64,000 bases of DNA from Rhynchonema sp. JSB1_4 (Eukaryota > Nematoda > Chromadorea > Monhysterida > Xyalidae). Positions within the stretch are counted from its first letter, which is position 1. Every line of letters begins with the position of its first letter. Shown here in pieces: positions 50,919-60,576 of the stretch. A program made the position numbers and the translations under genes. Below the pieces are notes generated by a model. The model was given only the letters and a program-made list of their open reading frames with translations. It was not told the origin of the DNA and made no database searches. Location: positions 62,001 through 126,000 of the forward strand of contig JASAMV010002011.1 in assembly GCA_030248065.1 (NCBI GenBank). The letters run 5' to 3'.

Positions 50919-51656
50919 CAGTGGTTTTTTAAAAAAAAAAATTTTTTTTTTTTATTAAAAAAAAAATTTTTTTTTTAAAAAAAAAAATTCGTTCCAAAAG
51001 TTAAAAAAAAAATTTTTTTTTTATTATTTCAAAATTTGAAAATTTCTCTATTTTTTTGCTCTAAAAGTGCTATTTTTTGCATAAAAATTGCTACTGTTAA
51101 CATCACCCGACCCTACCATGGGTGTATTGGGTGCCATAATCGTTGTTTTGTGGCATCTAGACATAGTGCACACACTCACATGGCCTCTCATATGATTACA
51201 CATGTACATGTGACTGGGTGGGCATGCATTTATCCATGCAACAGACCCGAAAGCAGTGGTTCGGTGTGATATTCACTCTATATTTACACTGTTTGTCACA
51301 TATTTGCATTGGTCGTGTACCAAGAGGCAATAGTTTCACCCAAATTTACCGTCTTGAGTGTCACAAAGCCACACCAAGGCACCCACACCACGTGGGGGAA
51401 GTGTACGGGTGTGTACCTGACTACTGTTGGTACTCATTGACCATTGTTTAGTATTGTTTTCGTGTCGTGAGTGCTTATATGCACTTACCACACGTTATGG
51501 AAGAAAAATGCCACTATTTTTTGCTTTAGCGCTCATTTTTTTCGTTTCTGGCAGTTTTTGGCTGGAATAAAAAAATTTTTTTTTAAATTAAAAAAAAAAT
51601 TTTTTTTTTAAAAAAAAAATGGGGTTTGAATAAAAAAATTTTTTTATTAACCACTG
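50919..51656. mobile_element. hAT-like element, CAGTGGTTTTTTAA family, A/T-block termini
   Basis: CAGTGGTTTTTTAAAAAA at the left and TTTTTTTATTAACCACTG at the right. The exact 8-bp flank GTGTGCAC is on both sides (50,911-50,918; 51,657-51,664). Alternating blocks of 8-12 A and 8-12 T occupy 50,925-51,040 and 51,565-51,650 in mirror arrangement. The 500-bp middle is ordinary sequence without a supported gene. Confidence 0.95.
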
Positions 51657-51664
51657 GTGTGCAC

Positions 51665-52175
51665 GACATATGAATAAACTGTGATTCTGAATATTTGAGA
51701 TCAATTTCGTATGAACAAATATCCACGGTGTATGAACATTATAGAAGTAAAAGTACCCGCCTGAAGATCACACAAGCAGAACAATAATACACAGTAACGA
51801 GAAGAATACGCACAAAACAGAACGGTTTTGCAAAATAAAGGGTTTCTGATCGAGTGTGAAGGAAACTGTGACCACGACGTGACTGTGCGTTAAAATGCAC
51901 CCAATTGCGCCGGGGTGCTCGAACACAGCTCTGAAGTACCTAAACACTTGTGTAACCACACAACTCTGTGAAACATCACTGACTCTACATCAAACATGAC
52001 GCTGTGCAATGGCGCTTCGGCGCAACTGGCAACGCCAACGTCTAATTGTCCAGTTGTAGAGCTGATGGCTCACCCACAGTGGCTTGTACCCTCAGATTAT
52101 TTGTTGAATTTTTTCTAGATTTAGTGGCTTGAATAGCGATAGGTTCATGATAGCATATAAATATGAAAAAGACGT
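51665..52175. other. 3' flank of the potassium-channel gene, no gene recognised
   Basis: The stretch has no exon, RNA gene or complete element. A TGAAACATCA decamer lies at 51,969-51,978. Confidence 0.5.
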
Positions 52176-52181
52176 TTTATT
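52176..52181 (-). terminator. Candidate poly(A) signal of the potassium-channel gene
   Basis: TTTATT on the plus strand reads AATAAA on the gene strand, 99 nt after the stop codon, a normal distance. It is the first such hexamer downstream. Confidence 0.55.
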
Positions 52182-52279
52182 GTGCGTTAACGTCGGCGTG
52201 TTTATGATTAAACTTTGAAACAAGTCGATACAGTCATAAATTGTCATGATTCTCTTCGTATGCATGCTTGCTCCCGCGC

Positions 52280-52542
52280 TCAAGCCCTGGGCGTATCATT
52301 CGTGGCCGTCGCCCGATATCCATTCCTCAGCGCTTCAGCGGTCGACTTTGCGCCACCGGTTTTGGCGGGAAACGCGATATTCGCCTGACTGGCGGTCATA
52401 ATCGGTCCATCGGCCGCCAGCGACGACAGGGTGGCGTGATTCATGCGCGACACTTGCATGAAATTGTTGACCGTGATCGTGATCGGGATGGCCAACACCA
52501 TCATGCCGCAGACGATCGTTGCACCGGCCACCAACTTGCCAC
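52280..52542 (-). CDS. Potassium channel exon 12: S6, C-tail and stop
   Basis: Acceptor AATAATCACAG. GGKLVAGATIVCGMMVLAIP then ITITVNNFMQVSRM is S6 (family pattern GK-V----I-GV--IA-P-P--V-NF). The bend motif is Pro-Ile-Thr. The remaining tail of about 60 residues is Ala/Thr-rich, lacks recognised motifs and stops at 52,280-52,282. Kv2 tails are usually several hundred residues. Confidence 0.95.
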
Positions 52543-55500
52543 CTGTGATTATTGTGCTGTATGGGTGTAGGTGTATCCAGATGTCCCCTCAGTTTTCATC
52601 GCGAAAAAACTTTGGTTTCGACAAGGAGATGTATACATACACATCGTAGCTGACACTGTTGACTGTCAACAACTGCTTCCCTTCAACAACTGACCCCAAC
52701 TTGTTCGAACGAACTTGCCATGATGTGTTTAATGAAATCGTGAGAAAACTAAGTTGCACAACGCCAACACCCGTTACAGGCAGAAAGGTGCAGACGCGGG
52801 TGCTGATTTGGGAGTGTTTACCCGTTGTTGAAGCACACAAAATAAAGCATGTTTCTTTTCGACTTTCAGGGTCGGGATCTGCCGAGGCACTCACTCCACT
52901 CGACCTCCGAAAGTGTTGGCGCAGTGCAACTCTACAGTTACTCAGTTGTGCGGCCAAAAAGTTAATGATTGAAAAATTCTTCCAGGCCCTTATACTGAAA
53001 GTTGTGTCTGTCTTTTTCACAAAAAACGGCGAAAGACATCAAATTTTTAAAATGACATCTATGTATATTGTCCGTCCATCAGCTCATGTCACTTTGTGTT
53101 GCTGCTGGCTGGCTTGTTCCATTCCTATACGTTCTAATGAAAGACAAATTGGGTGTGACCGATTCTGCAAAAAAACGGAAAAAATTGATAGAATACGTCG
53201 AAAAAAGATTGAACTCGATCAAATTGAAAAATAAATTTAATTAAAATGGATAAAACACGTCGATTTCATAAAAAAATCACAATTTAGGAGCAGCAAAAAA
53301 TAATTTTTTTTCGTAAACTCAATTCCTCTTTCATTAGAACGTGGAGGACGGAAACAAGTCGGCCAGCAGCATCAAAAAGTGACATGAGCTGATGGATGGA
53401 CTGTATATGTATACCTGGCGTGACCGGCACCGCGTCCCCATAGCCAACAGTGGACATTGTGACGATACACCACCAGAACGATGCCGGTATAGATGTGAAC
53501 TCTGTGTTGAGTTCGTCCTTCTCCAGGAAATACACCAACGTTGAGAAGAACACAATGCCTGAAATGCACTTTTTGGACACATGATGTTTCATTTTCTTGG
53601 ATTTATTGTTGGACGCATTTCTTTGTCGCCAACCTGTGACCATGATGACGGCCACCATTTCCAGATGAGATTTGCTGCGTTTCATTGTCAGCGCGAAATT
53701 GCGCAAACCGACGCTGAATCGGCCTGGAAACATAGAACAGCGCAGTTGGTGCACGAAACAAAAAGGGTCAACTATTATATTAATTGTTAGTCATTCAAAA
53801 TCGCGTTATGTGTATGTGTGTACATGTAGTTGTCCTCTTCGGTGTGCGAATTTGGAAAAAAACAATGAGGAGATTGCGAGTGATGACAAATCAGTTAGCA
53901 GTGCCCCACCGCGACGAAATTTTTGCCAGAATGGGGTGATTTAGAATTATCAATGCCCTGGTCCCAAATTCACTGGTCCCTATTCTATTATTCGATAAGA
54001 AGGGCACGTTTTTTAAACATTGTCAAGCTGGTATAATGTTGACGAACCCAATTTCGCAATCCTGAACACTCTGAGCACTCGGAGCACTCTGACGGTGATG
54101 ATGGTCCATCGAAACTGACGGAAATGTTCGCTGTTCATGCCGAAGAATTCGACCATGATTTCGAGCACGCATGGCGCGATCACCATCAAATCGATGAAGT
54201 TGAGTGGCGCACGCACCCATTTCGCGCGATCCGGCGCTATGGCCAGACGCACCGCGTAGTCGATACCTATGGTATAGATATGATAGTGTCGTGGTGACCG
54301 TAGTTGTGAACAAGGCGGAGTTCGGTAACCGAGTGAGTCAAAAACGTATTCATTCAGCGACAGCTTGGTTCGAAGTTTACGGCCGGATATCAAACTTGGC
54401 GATCGGACGTGATCGTGTGGGATCGGACTATAGGTAGTCACATGAAATTGATGTGACTCGGTAGTCCGTTTCGATCACATTGATGTGCTGTGACTAGGTA
54501 GACAGATCCGATCTGATCACATCCGATCACCAAGCTTGATATCGACCTACATGGTACCACCAACACTAAATACCACGAGAAGTGCAATCAGGTCAAGCGT
54601 TTGTTTGCTACATATTTCGCACTTGCCGAAGTGTGTCATCAGCAATGAATGTGTCACAAAAACGAGAATTTGGTTTGACCACGCAATTCGTCATGGCCAG
54701 CTCTCTTTGGTGCGTGGATAGGTCGTTCGCCATCTGAGGCGGCGCACACATAGCACCGATACCTCAGATCTGATACCGGTGAGTTGGAGCATAAGTCTTA
54801 GTCATGGTTCGAATTCGAAAATAGATCTGCTTGTGTCGCTTACAGCATTCCCGACTTTGCTAGGTGACTCAATAAGTCGACCCAAGAAAACCTCAACTTC
54901 CGCTCACCGAAATACAGCACACAGACGTATTCCAGCAGCATGAAAAACGGATGTTCAACAAGTTCATCGTCCAAAGGCGTTGTCCCCTGTCTGCCATCGG
55001 AAACGTTTTTGCGAACTGTGACGGTGACGGACATATTGGTTATATTTCGGTGCGGGTGCAGTGCTAAAACTACGAGTGTTGAGGCGAAAAAAATTGACAG
55101 ATGCAAAAACGCATTGTCGTTTTCGTATGAACCTGATTCGAGCGCTATGGAATGGACAATTTTTGGTTGTGTTGTATATTTTGCGACACAGTTAGTTTGA
55201 CTAGCGTACAAGTTATATTCCCCTGCACCTGATGAACAACTTTTAACTGGTCGAAAACGTGCGCCAAGCCAAATTTGTCCGAAAGCCGAACTTGAACCGA
55301 AAATTGTCTATCCACGTCCGAGCAAAGTGGATGCGGCTCTGACCGCCCAAGACACCTGTTTCAGCGCAGGTTAAAACCAGCACTGTCGATAATATTTCAA
55401 CCGATCAGAGCCAGATCCTGCACCTCTCAATCAACACTGTAATAATTTTTTGTCGTTGCACGGTTTTTCATAAATCAAACGTGGTCGCACAGTGCACCCG

Positions 55501-58500
55501 ACCGTAAAGTGGCAACAGACTGAAGTGTGAAAGTTTTTTCTTGTGAAGATGCATGGGCTGCTTGCGTATCACGGGCGGCTAAAACAGCAGCGATGAATCT
55601 TTGCGTGGGCCATTGTTGGCCAAGGCCCAAGCCCATGTCCAGACAACAAAAGTAACAGATGCCTGCTGCTGGTTTTGTTCGTGGACCTAAGCCCGGCTTC
55701 ACTTTGTGTGCACATTTAATTTTCCCAGCATCAATCTTACCCGGAAATAATGTTGGTCTGGCGGTTCGATAGACTTGCAAACTTGGCAACGATCCAACAA
55801 TCAGGCCCAAAATGGATGCGAGCACGAAGGCAGTCGACAGAAACTCGTAGATTTTCCACATCGGACCCGCCTCAAGTCCCTCGGTGACCGTCCAGATTTT
55901 GTAGCGAAGAGTGGCGAGGCATTTGCCCTGGAAACCACATACTCAGGTTTAGGCATTGAATTAGGCGGCGTTGTTGACGATACCCAATTGAAAAAAGTCC
56001 AATTCTGTTGTAGGCTACACCTATGCTATTTTGTCCTACTGTATATCGCAGCTGGAAACTTTCTGCTCTGTGACGAAGAGCAGTCCTATAAATGAGCTTG
56101 ATGAATTGCATACAGGATTACAACACACATGGATAACGCGACGACTGACGACGACAGACACTCGGCACGAATCATGTGTAAGTATACTCTGACAATACTT
56201 TTGGGAGAAACTTTTCAAACGCGTTGCCTGATCCGTAAAGCACACGCAACTGGCGCAGCCAGCTGAGTTTCGTAGCATTTCGAAAATCACTACGTTAGAC
56301 TTGTGTGTTGAGCGGCTGGCAGTCACGTGACCGCTGCAGCTAATACAAGCATAATGAGCTTTACGGATCAGGCAACGCGTTTGGAAAGTTTCTCCCAAAA
56401 GTATTGTTGGAGTATACTCGCGTAGCCTACATTAGAATATGCCAAAAGAACATTCTTTCAAACAATAGCTGTTCTCCGACCTCAAACATGGCCTGCGTGT
56501 CCATCTCTGGCTCCTCCGCGTCTTCGCTGTCGTTGTCATCATCACCAATTGGGGAGCAACAAGGCGCGATCTTGTCGTACGGAATGCCCCAGAAACACAG
56601 CTCGGCCTGAAATAACGAATTTTACGAACCATTTTTATCCTGTTTCGTTTTTTGCATCACTGCAGCGCAGCGGGCAAAGACTACAGTACCAGCTCCAATT
56701 CGTGATTGATTGACGCTCCACATAAAACATGCAAGGACAGCGCGGTGCATCGCTGCGACCGAACTACTGTATGTAAGACCTGCGCCTGTAACCTCTGCGC
56801 ACATGGAGCTTGCAGGCGCAGGCCTCAAAAACAGGCAAAAATTGCAGCTGGTAACTTGGCGATTCGAGCTGACGCGCGACCGGACAAAGTCATAACATTA
56901 ACGCGTCAAGAATTTCCACAATTATCGTGCAAGTCAATCAACTTTTCTGCAAAGCACGTCCACAAGCCACGAGTATGCACTTTTGCACTTTCACAAAAAA
57001 GCTTCATATATGCGGTACTGTACCAACCATGAACTTCTTCAAGCACACATAGTCAGGCACGTGCACAAATCCGCTGACATAGAACTCGTAAATGGGCGCG
57101 AACAGATCTCCGGATCGATGAAAGAAATACTCGCGCGTCGACTCCAGGTACAGATGGCACATTTGCAGACGTTGTGTGTGCGATCTGGAGGTCATATGTC
57201 CTGTATAAATTATTTGGACCACCGCCACCTATCGTGAAATGGCTCTCCTGATAATGTACCGTAAAGCTTTATGGCCGAGAAGCGGAGTTTTCAATAAGTA
57301 GCCACCCCCTGACTACCGACGATGACCTGGTGCACCGCCCGTCTGCTATGATGAGTTGAAGTCACAATTCACAATGCGGACCACCAGAGTGGGGATAATT
57401 CTTTTTTTTATCAGATCAATGCCATCCGAAACCGTTCGATAACTTCGCAAACTTTTCTGGCTGAGCGGAATGCCGCCTTCTCAACCAACGACATGTTTTT
57501 CGAGAAGTTCCACAGCGAAAAACAATCGCATGTCGAATAAAATCACCACACCTGAGGACGAGTCTGCCCAACAACGTGTTGGGTCCGTATCGATTGATGT
57601 ACTTGATCAACAAGGTGTAACTCTGGCCACCCACGTTGATGTGCAGCAGGTATTGTTCTGAAAATCATCAAACAAACTTTGAATGCCAGGATCGCACCAA
57701 TCAACCGGATCGCTCTGAGAAATCGGAAATCTGGAATCCTCGAAATTTCGAAACGAATCTCATGCACAAGCCGCTATGCACTTTGTTGTTCTCGGAGACA
57801 AAATGGGGTTGGGTCATATATCATGCAAGTTCGGTGTGTTTCTTTTTGATTTCGACCAGCGTAGAAGCTTTTTCGCGGCTCACCAGAACTTTTACGCAGA
57901 TCGCAATTGCAGAACAGCAACAGCGCACGATATTAATACCTAACACCCATTTTGCACCCCAACCAACCCGGCGCGCTTGCCAGCAAAGTGCGTGCAGAGA
58001 CTGGACCGCATCATCAGGGCATATACTGTACATATAACTTGCTTCAGACTTGTTTGGTCGTCGACTAAAGCAGACCTGATTGAGCGGGAGAAAAAATGTG
58101 CTATATTGGGGGTGCGTCCATTACATGAATATAAGCCAACGGTACCGAATATGTGATCACTACTGACCAACACTGTCCACATCCCCGCTGCTGCTGCATC
58201 CGTCAATGAACGGCACGTCAACTGAGACGTCATTGGCGTTCCGCCGTGAAACATCATCGTGCGACAGCGAGTGTTTGAGCTCGTCCGGTTTACCGTCGGA
58301 AATCGCAGCCAGATAGTGCAGTTCGGGTGTGCTGCAAAGCGTGGGGAATAAGAAATTTAAAAAATAAAATAATCGACAAATTCCGATTGTTTCCTTCTTT
58401 TAGACGTGAAACCTCCACCTGCCTGACTGCAAATTTGCCTTGCCTCCAGCAGGAGCCAGAATCCAAATAATCCAAAAAGCTTTGTCAATGAGTATGACGT

Positions 58501-59313
58501 CATACACAGTTGCTTAAGAAAGTCGGCATGTGTATGAATCAAGTGTGTGCCAGTACGCAGCAGGCCTAACTGGACTCTCGTTTTTTTTTAAAAATGTTTA
58601 CAAACGCCTGAGAAAACATATGTGATCTGATGCGCTCGCAAAGAATCATGAAAAAACAACTAACTTCAATACATTTTCGCTTCCCGCTCCGATTTTCATA
58701 GTCAAATCCACTGCTGCCCGCAACAGCCCACCAGATGTTGATGCCCCCGAACCTCTCTGACGACGCCGGTCGGGTGTGATGGAGCAATTGGGCATCAGGG
58801 CACGAGGAGAGACCCCTGAGGGAAAAGTGTAATTTTCTCACTTTGCCTTGTGTGCTGTGTGCAGAATAGTTTGCATTGTACGTAATAATGTTTGACTTGC
58901 CCAAGAAACACCAGTAGCCTACGAACATAGCAGCATGGTCGATTCATCGTTGGTTATCTTTGCACTCAATAGTACTGCCCGTGGACGAAGCATAAAGTCA
59001 AAACGTATGGCTACTAGAAAAAATACTAGCTCGAATTCAGGCTTACAACTTTGTTGCAACATTTAGGCTCTGGCCTAAGCCAAATAAAGAGCGCGTGTAG
59101 CAGTGTTCTAGTTTGGAACGCCCTAAAGTAATGCACTGTACGTGCGGAAAGCAGAGCAAAACGTGTTTCAGTTAACACCTATTTTCGAGAAGAGCGGTTT
59201 TAACCTGCGCTCCTGCTTGCGTGCCAGGTGGATCGGCCCGGATATCGTCTTCGTCCCTTCTTGCCCTGGGAGGCCAGCGTTTGATTGACGGCCGCGTTGG
59301 CGGTGGTCAACAT
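52280..59313 (-). CDS. Voltage-gated potassium channel alpha subunit, Kv2/Shab-like (whole gene)
   Basis: Twelve exons read right to left: 59,205-59,313; 58,725-58,815; 58,168-58,331; 57,552-57,657; 57,028-57,184; 56,481-56,606; 55,741-55,927; 54,908-55,015; 54,048-54,266; 53,634-53,723; 53,415-53,558; 52,280-52,542. They total 1,764 bases, 587 residues plus stop, with agreeing phases. Order: variable N-terminus, T1/BTB domain (about 125-232), S1-S6, pore TVGYGD (about 488-493), short C-tail. T1 has H-x5-C-x20-CC (H198, C204, C225/C226), the Zn-binding signature of Kv2, Kv3 and Kv4 but not Kv1. The pore helix SIPASFWW resembles Kv2. Odd points: S6 reads AIPITITVNNF, so the Pro-x-Pro bend is Pro-Ile-Thr, as in electrically silent Kv2-associated subunits; S3 has MVIAPCV where most have ILPYY; the C-tail is only about 60 residues. 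Placement within the family is inference. Confidence 0.92.
53069..53403. mobile_element. TA-target MITE, GTCC(A/G)TCCATCAGCTC family, copy 2
   Basis: GTCCGTCCATCAGCTCATGT at the left and ACATGAGCTGATGGATGGAC at the right. The arms share CACTTTGTGTTGC and CACGTTCTAATGAAAG with the copy at 22,357. The right end is 12 bp from exon 11's donor, so the 5' splice region of this intron abuts the element. TA-rich flanks; exact duplication ambiguous (TATAT). Confidence 0.85.
53415..53558 (-). CDS. Potassium channel exon 11: S5, pore helix and selectivity filter
   Basis: Acceptor GTGCATTTCAG, donor GTATAC. GIVFFSTLVYFLEKDELN, then SIPASFWWCIVTMSTVGYGD. TVGYGD is the K+ selectivity filter. FWW-IVTM-TVGYGD and SIPASFWW match Kv channels closely. 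Confidence 0.97.
53634..53723 (-). CDS. Potassium channel exon 10: S4-S5 linker and S5 start
   Basis: Acceptor TATGTTTCCAG, donor GTTGGC. GRFSVGLRNFALTMKRSKSH corresponds to the H-GLQ-L-FTLRRS-NEL linker that couples sensor to gate, then LEMVAVIMV begins S5. Confidence 0.92.
54048..54266 (-). CDS. Potassium channel exon 9: S2 end, S3 and S4 voltage sensor
   Basis: Acceptor CTATACCATAG, donor GTTCGT. It encodes GIDYAVRLAIAPDRAKWVRA, PLNFIDLMVIAPCVLEIMVE and the S4 FRWTIITVRVLRVLRVFR-IAK, with Arg/Lys at every third position (four Arg then Lys). S3 Asp is present (FID). The IAPCV in S3 departs from the common ILPYY. Confidence 0.95.
54389..54542. mobile_element. Short inverted-repeat element in a potassium channel intron
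   Basis: ATATCAAACTTGGCGATCGG and CCGATCACCAAGCTTGATAT are mirrored ends. Inner GATCGGACT and AGTCACATGAAATTGATGTGACT palindromes add structure. One arm recurs at 6,061. Target duplication not clear. Confidence 0.7.
54908..55015 (-). CDS. Potassium channel exon 8: S1-S2 loop and first part of S2
   Basis: Acceptor GTCACAG chosen for phase, donor GTGAGC. It encodes a charged loop (VRKNVSDGRQGTTPLDDELV) then EHPFFMLLEYVCVLYF, the S2 helix (E--C---F pattern). Confidence 0.85.
55741..55927 (-). CDS. Potassium channel exon 7: S1
   Basis: Acceptor GGTTTCCAG, donor GTAAGA. LRYKIWTVTEGLEAGPMW precedes the hydrophobic S1 segment KIYEFLSTAFVLASILGLIV and GSLPSLQ. The LP-LQ after S1 is reminiscent of Kv2. 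Confidence 0.92.
56185..56414. mobile_element. TA-target MITE in a potassium channel intron
   Basis: TACTCTGACAATACTTTTGG at the left and CCAAAAGTATTGTTGGAGTA at the right. The arms continue through GAGAAAC and AAACGCGTTGCCTGATCC and CGTAAAGC. TA lies on both sides (56,183-56,184; 56,415-56,416). It occupies much of the intron between exons 6 and 7. Confidence 0.87.
56481..56606 (-). CDS. Potassium channel exon 6: T1 end and acidic linker
   Basis: Acceptor GTTATTTCAG, donor GTCGGA, 42 codons. AELCFWGIPYDKIAPCC completes T1 (FWGI ... CC). A run of acidic residues (GDDDNDSEDAEEPEMD) follows, a T1-S1 linker more acidic than usual. Confidence 0.93.
57028..57184 (-). CDS. Potassium channel exon 5: T1 core
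   Basis: Acceptor GACCTCCAG, donor GTTGGT. It encodes CHLYLESTREYFFHRSGDLF, APIYEFYVSGFVHVPDYVC. EYFF-R, F--I--FY-SG--H-P--VC are the T1 core. It contributes His and the first Cys of the Zn motif. Confidence 0.94.
57552..57657 (-). CDS. Potassium channel exon 4: start of T1 domain
   Basis: Acceptor GATTTTCAG, donor GTGTGG. It encodes EQYLLHINVGGQSYTLL, IKYINRYGPNTLLGRL. This is the T1 opening pattern (INVGG--Y-LL---L-R-P-T-LGRL) that sets tetramer assembly specificity. Confidence 0.93.
58168..58331 (-). CDS. Potassium channel exon 3: acidic pre-T1 segment
   Basis: Acceptor CTTTGCAG, donor GTCAGT. The frame set by the downstream T1 exon reads TPELHYLAAISDGKPDELKH and an acidic Ser-rich run (IDGCSSSGDVDSV) leading into the T1 domain. 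An alternative open frame on the same strand was set aside because it does not join T1. Confidence 0.75.
58725..58815 (-). CDS. Potassium channel exon 2 (probable)
   Basis: Acceptor CTTTTCCCTCAG is strong. The frame that fits exon 1 reads VSPRALMPNCSITPDRRRQR then GSGASTSGG. The donor (GTTGCG) is weak and was chosen because it gives the phase exon 3 requires. The 3' boundary is therefore uncertain. Confidence 0.45.
59205..59313 (-). CDS. Potassium channel exon 1 (start)
   Basis: ATG at 59,311-59,313, context AACGAAAATGTTG. It encodes MLTTANAAVNQTLASQGKKG then RRRYPGRSTWHASRSAG, ending at donor GTTAAA with one base left over. Third positions are GC-rich. Cytoplasmic N-terminus of unknown role. 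A further 5' exon cannot be excluded. Confidence 0.65.
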
Positions 59314-60363
59314 TTTCGTTGATGGAATTCAATATTTCGTCGACTTAACTGAATTTGGGCTTTGATTGGGTGAACAAGATATAATGATAAAAACAGGATG
59401 ATAAAATCAACGATTCAAGTGCAGCAAGTGAGAATATTCTTTTCAAATGCCTTCAGCAATTCGACCATCAACTGTTCAGTTTATCATCGCTGGGTCAGGC
59501 ACAGAATAATATTTATGAGGGTTCGCCGTTCTGCATGAGTTAAAACACTTTTAATCACGCAAAGGGATGTGTGGTCCGCGCATATATGTATGTACATACA
59601 TATACAGTGCTGGTAAACACGAGACACTTTGATTTGGCCATTAATCCTGAATGAACGGCTTACGGCTTACACTATTTATAGCATTAACTTAGCAACACAT
59701 GGGCTCTGGCACGCGGGAACCATTGGTTTACGCATGGTTTACAACGAGAATCGTATTTACACGTGTGTTGTAAAGGGTGTGTCGAATACCACCGACGCCC
59801 CATTTCCGTCGGTGGTGGGTGAGAAAACACCGGGTTCATGATTCCGAAAGACTCTGTTTTGTTAAAAATTGTTTGTCTTGCTAGTAAAAGCTTGCTTGGT
59901 TGCTTGTTAAAATTGCGATGTCGAGACGAGAGGGCCGCCTATACGAAATATCGAAATATATACTGAAATATGAAATATATATCGAAATATGTACAACACG
60001 CTACTGTAGATGCTGTAAGCACATGTGTCTGTCTCAACGCCAAATTTGGCTGTCACAAACCTACATGCGAAGGCCTGGGGTGTCCGTGAGCTTTGTTTGA
60101 TAGGTCTCTATGCTTCATCAATCAAGTTAATAGGGCGAAAAGTGGATTTTTGTGCGCCGATTTTAGATTCCCAGCTGTAGGCCTTCGTTTGGGTTCATCG
60201 GTTTCGGCCATATAAAATACGTCCTAAATCACTTTCTCGGTTGAAATTCATGAAAACCACTGACTGGAAATTGCAGACTGGAAACTGCAAACCTGTCATG
60301 CAGAATTATCTACAAAAACATATGCTTACGTAAGCTGTGTTCGCTTGCAAGCCACAACAGACT
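59314..60363. other. Upstream flank of the potassium channel, no gene recognised
   Basis: Probable promoter side of the channel gene. A 22-bp perfect palindrome TATATGTATGTACATACATA(TA) lies at 59,584-59,606. No exon or promoter element can be claimed. Confidence 0.4.
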
Positions 60364-60576
60364 TTGGGTGATATTTTCGAAACGGTGTAAAGGTCGGTGG
60401 AAAGCTCGGTCGACAGCTCAGTGTGATAGACCTCGGTGTAAACTTGAAACATTCCACGTTAATAACAGGCAATGTTTCACGTTTACACCGAGCTACGCCG
60501 ACCGAGCTTTCGACCGAACTTTACACCGACCTTTACGCCCAACTGACCTTTACACCGTTTCGAAAATTCCACCCAA
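60364..60576. mobile_element. Inverted-repeat element with GGTGTAAA units
   Basis: TTGGGTGATATTTTCGAAAC / GGTGTAAAGGTC at the left is mirrored by GACCTTTACACC / GTTTCGAAAATTCCACCCAA. Inner GGTGTAAA and GCTCGGTCGAC units recur in both orientations. Flanking duplication not evident. Confidence 0.65.

Noticed and set aside
58168..58331. Alternative frame of exon 3 of the channel (MMFHGGTPMTSQLTC...)
   Set aside because: It is open but does not join the T1 exon in frame; the acidic frame does.
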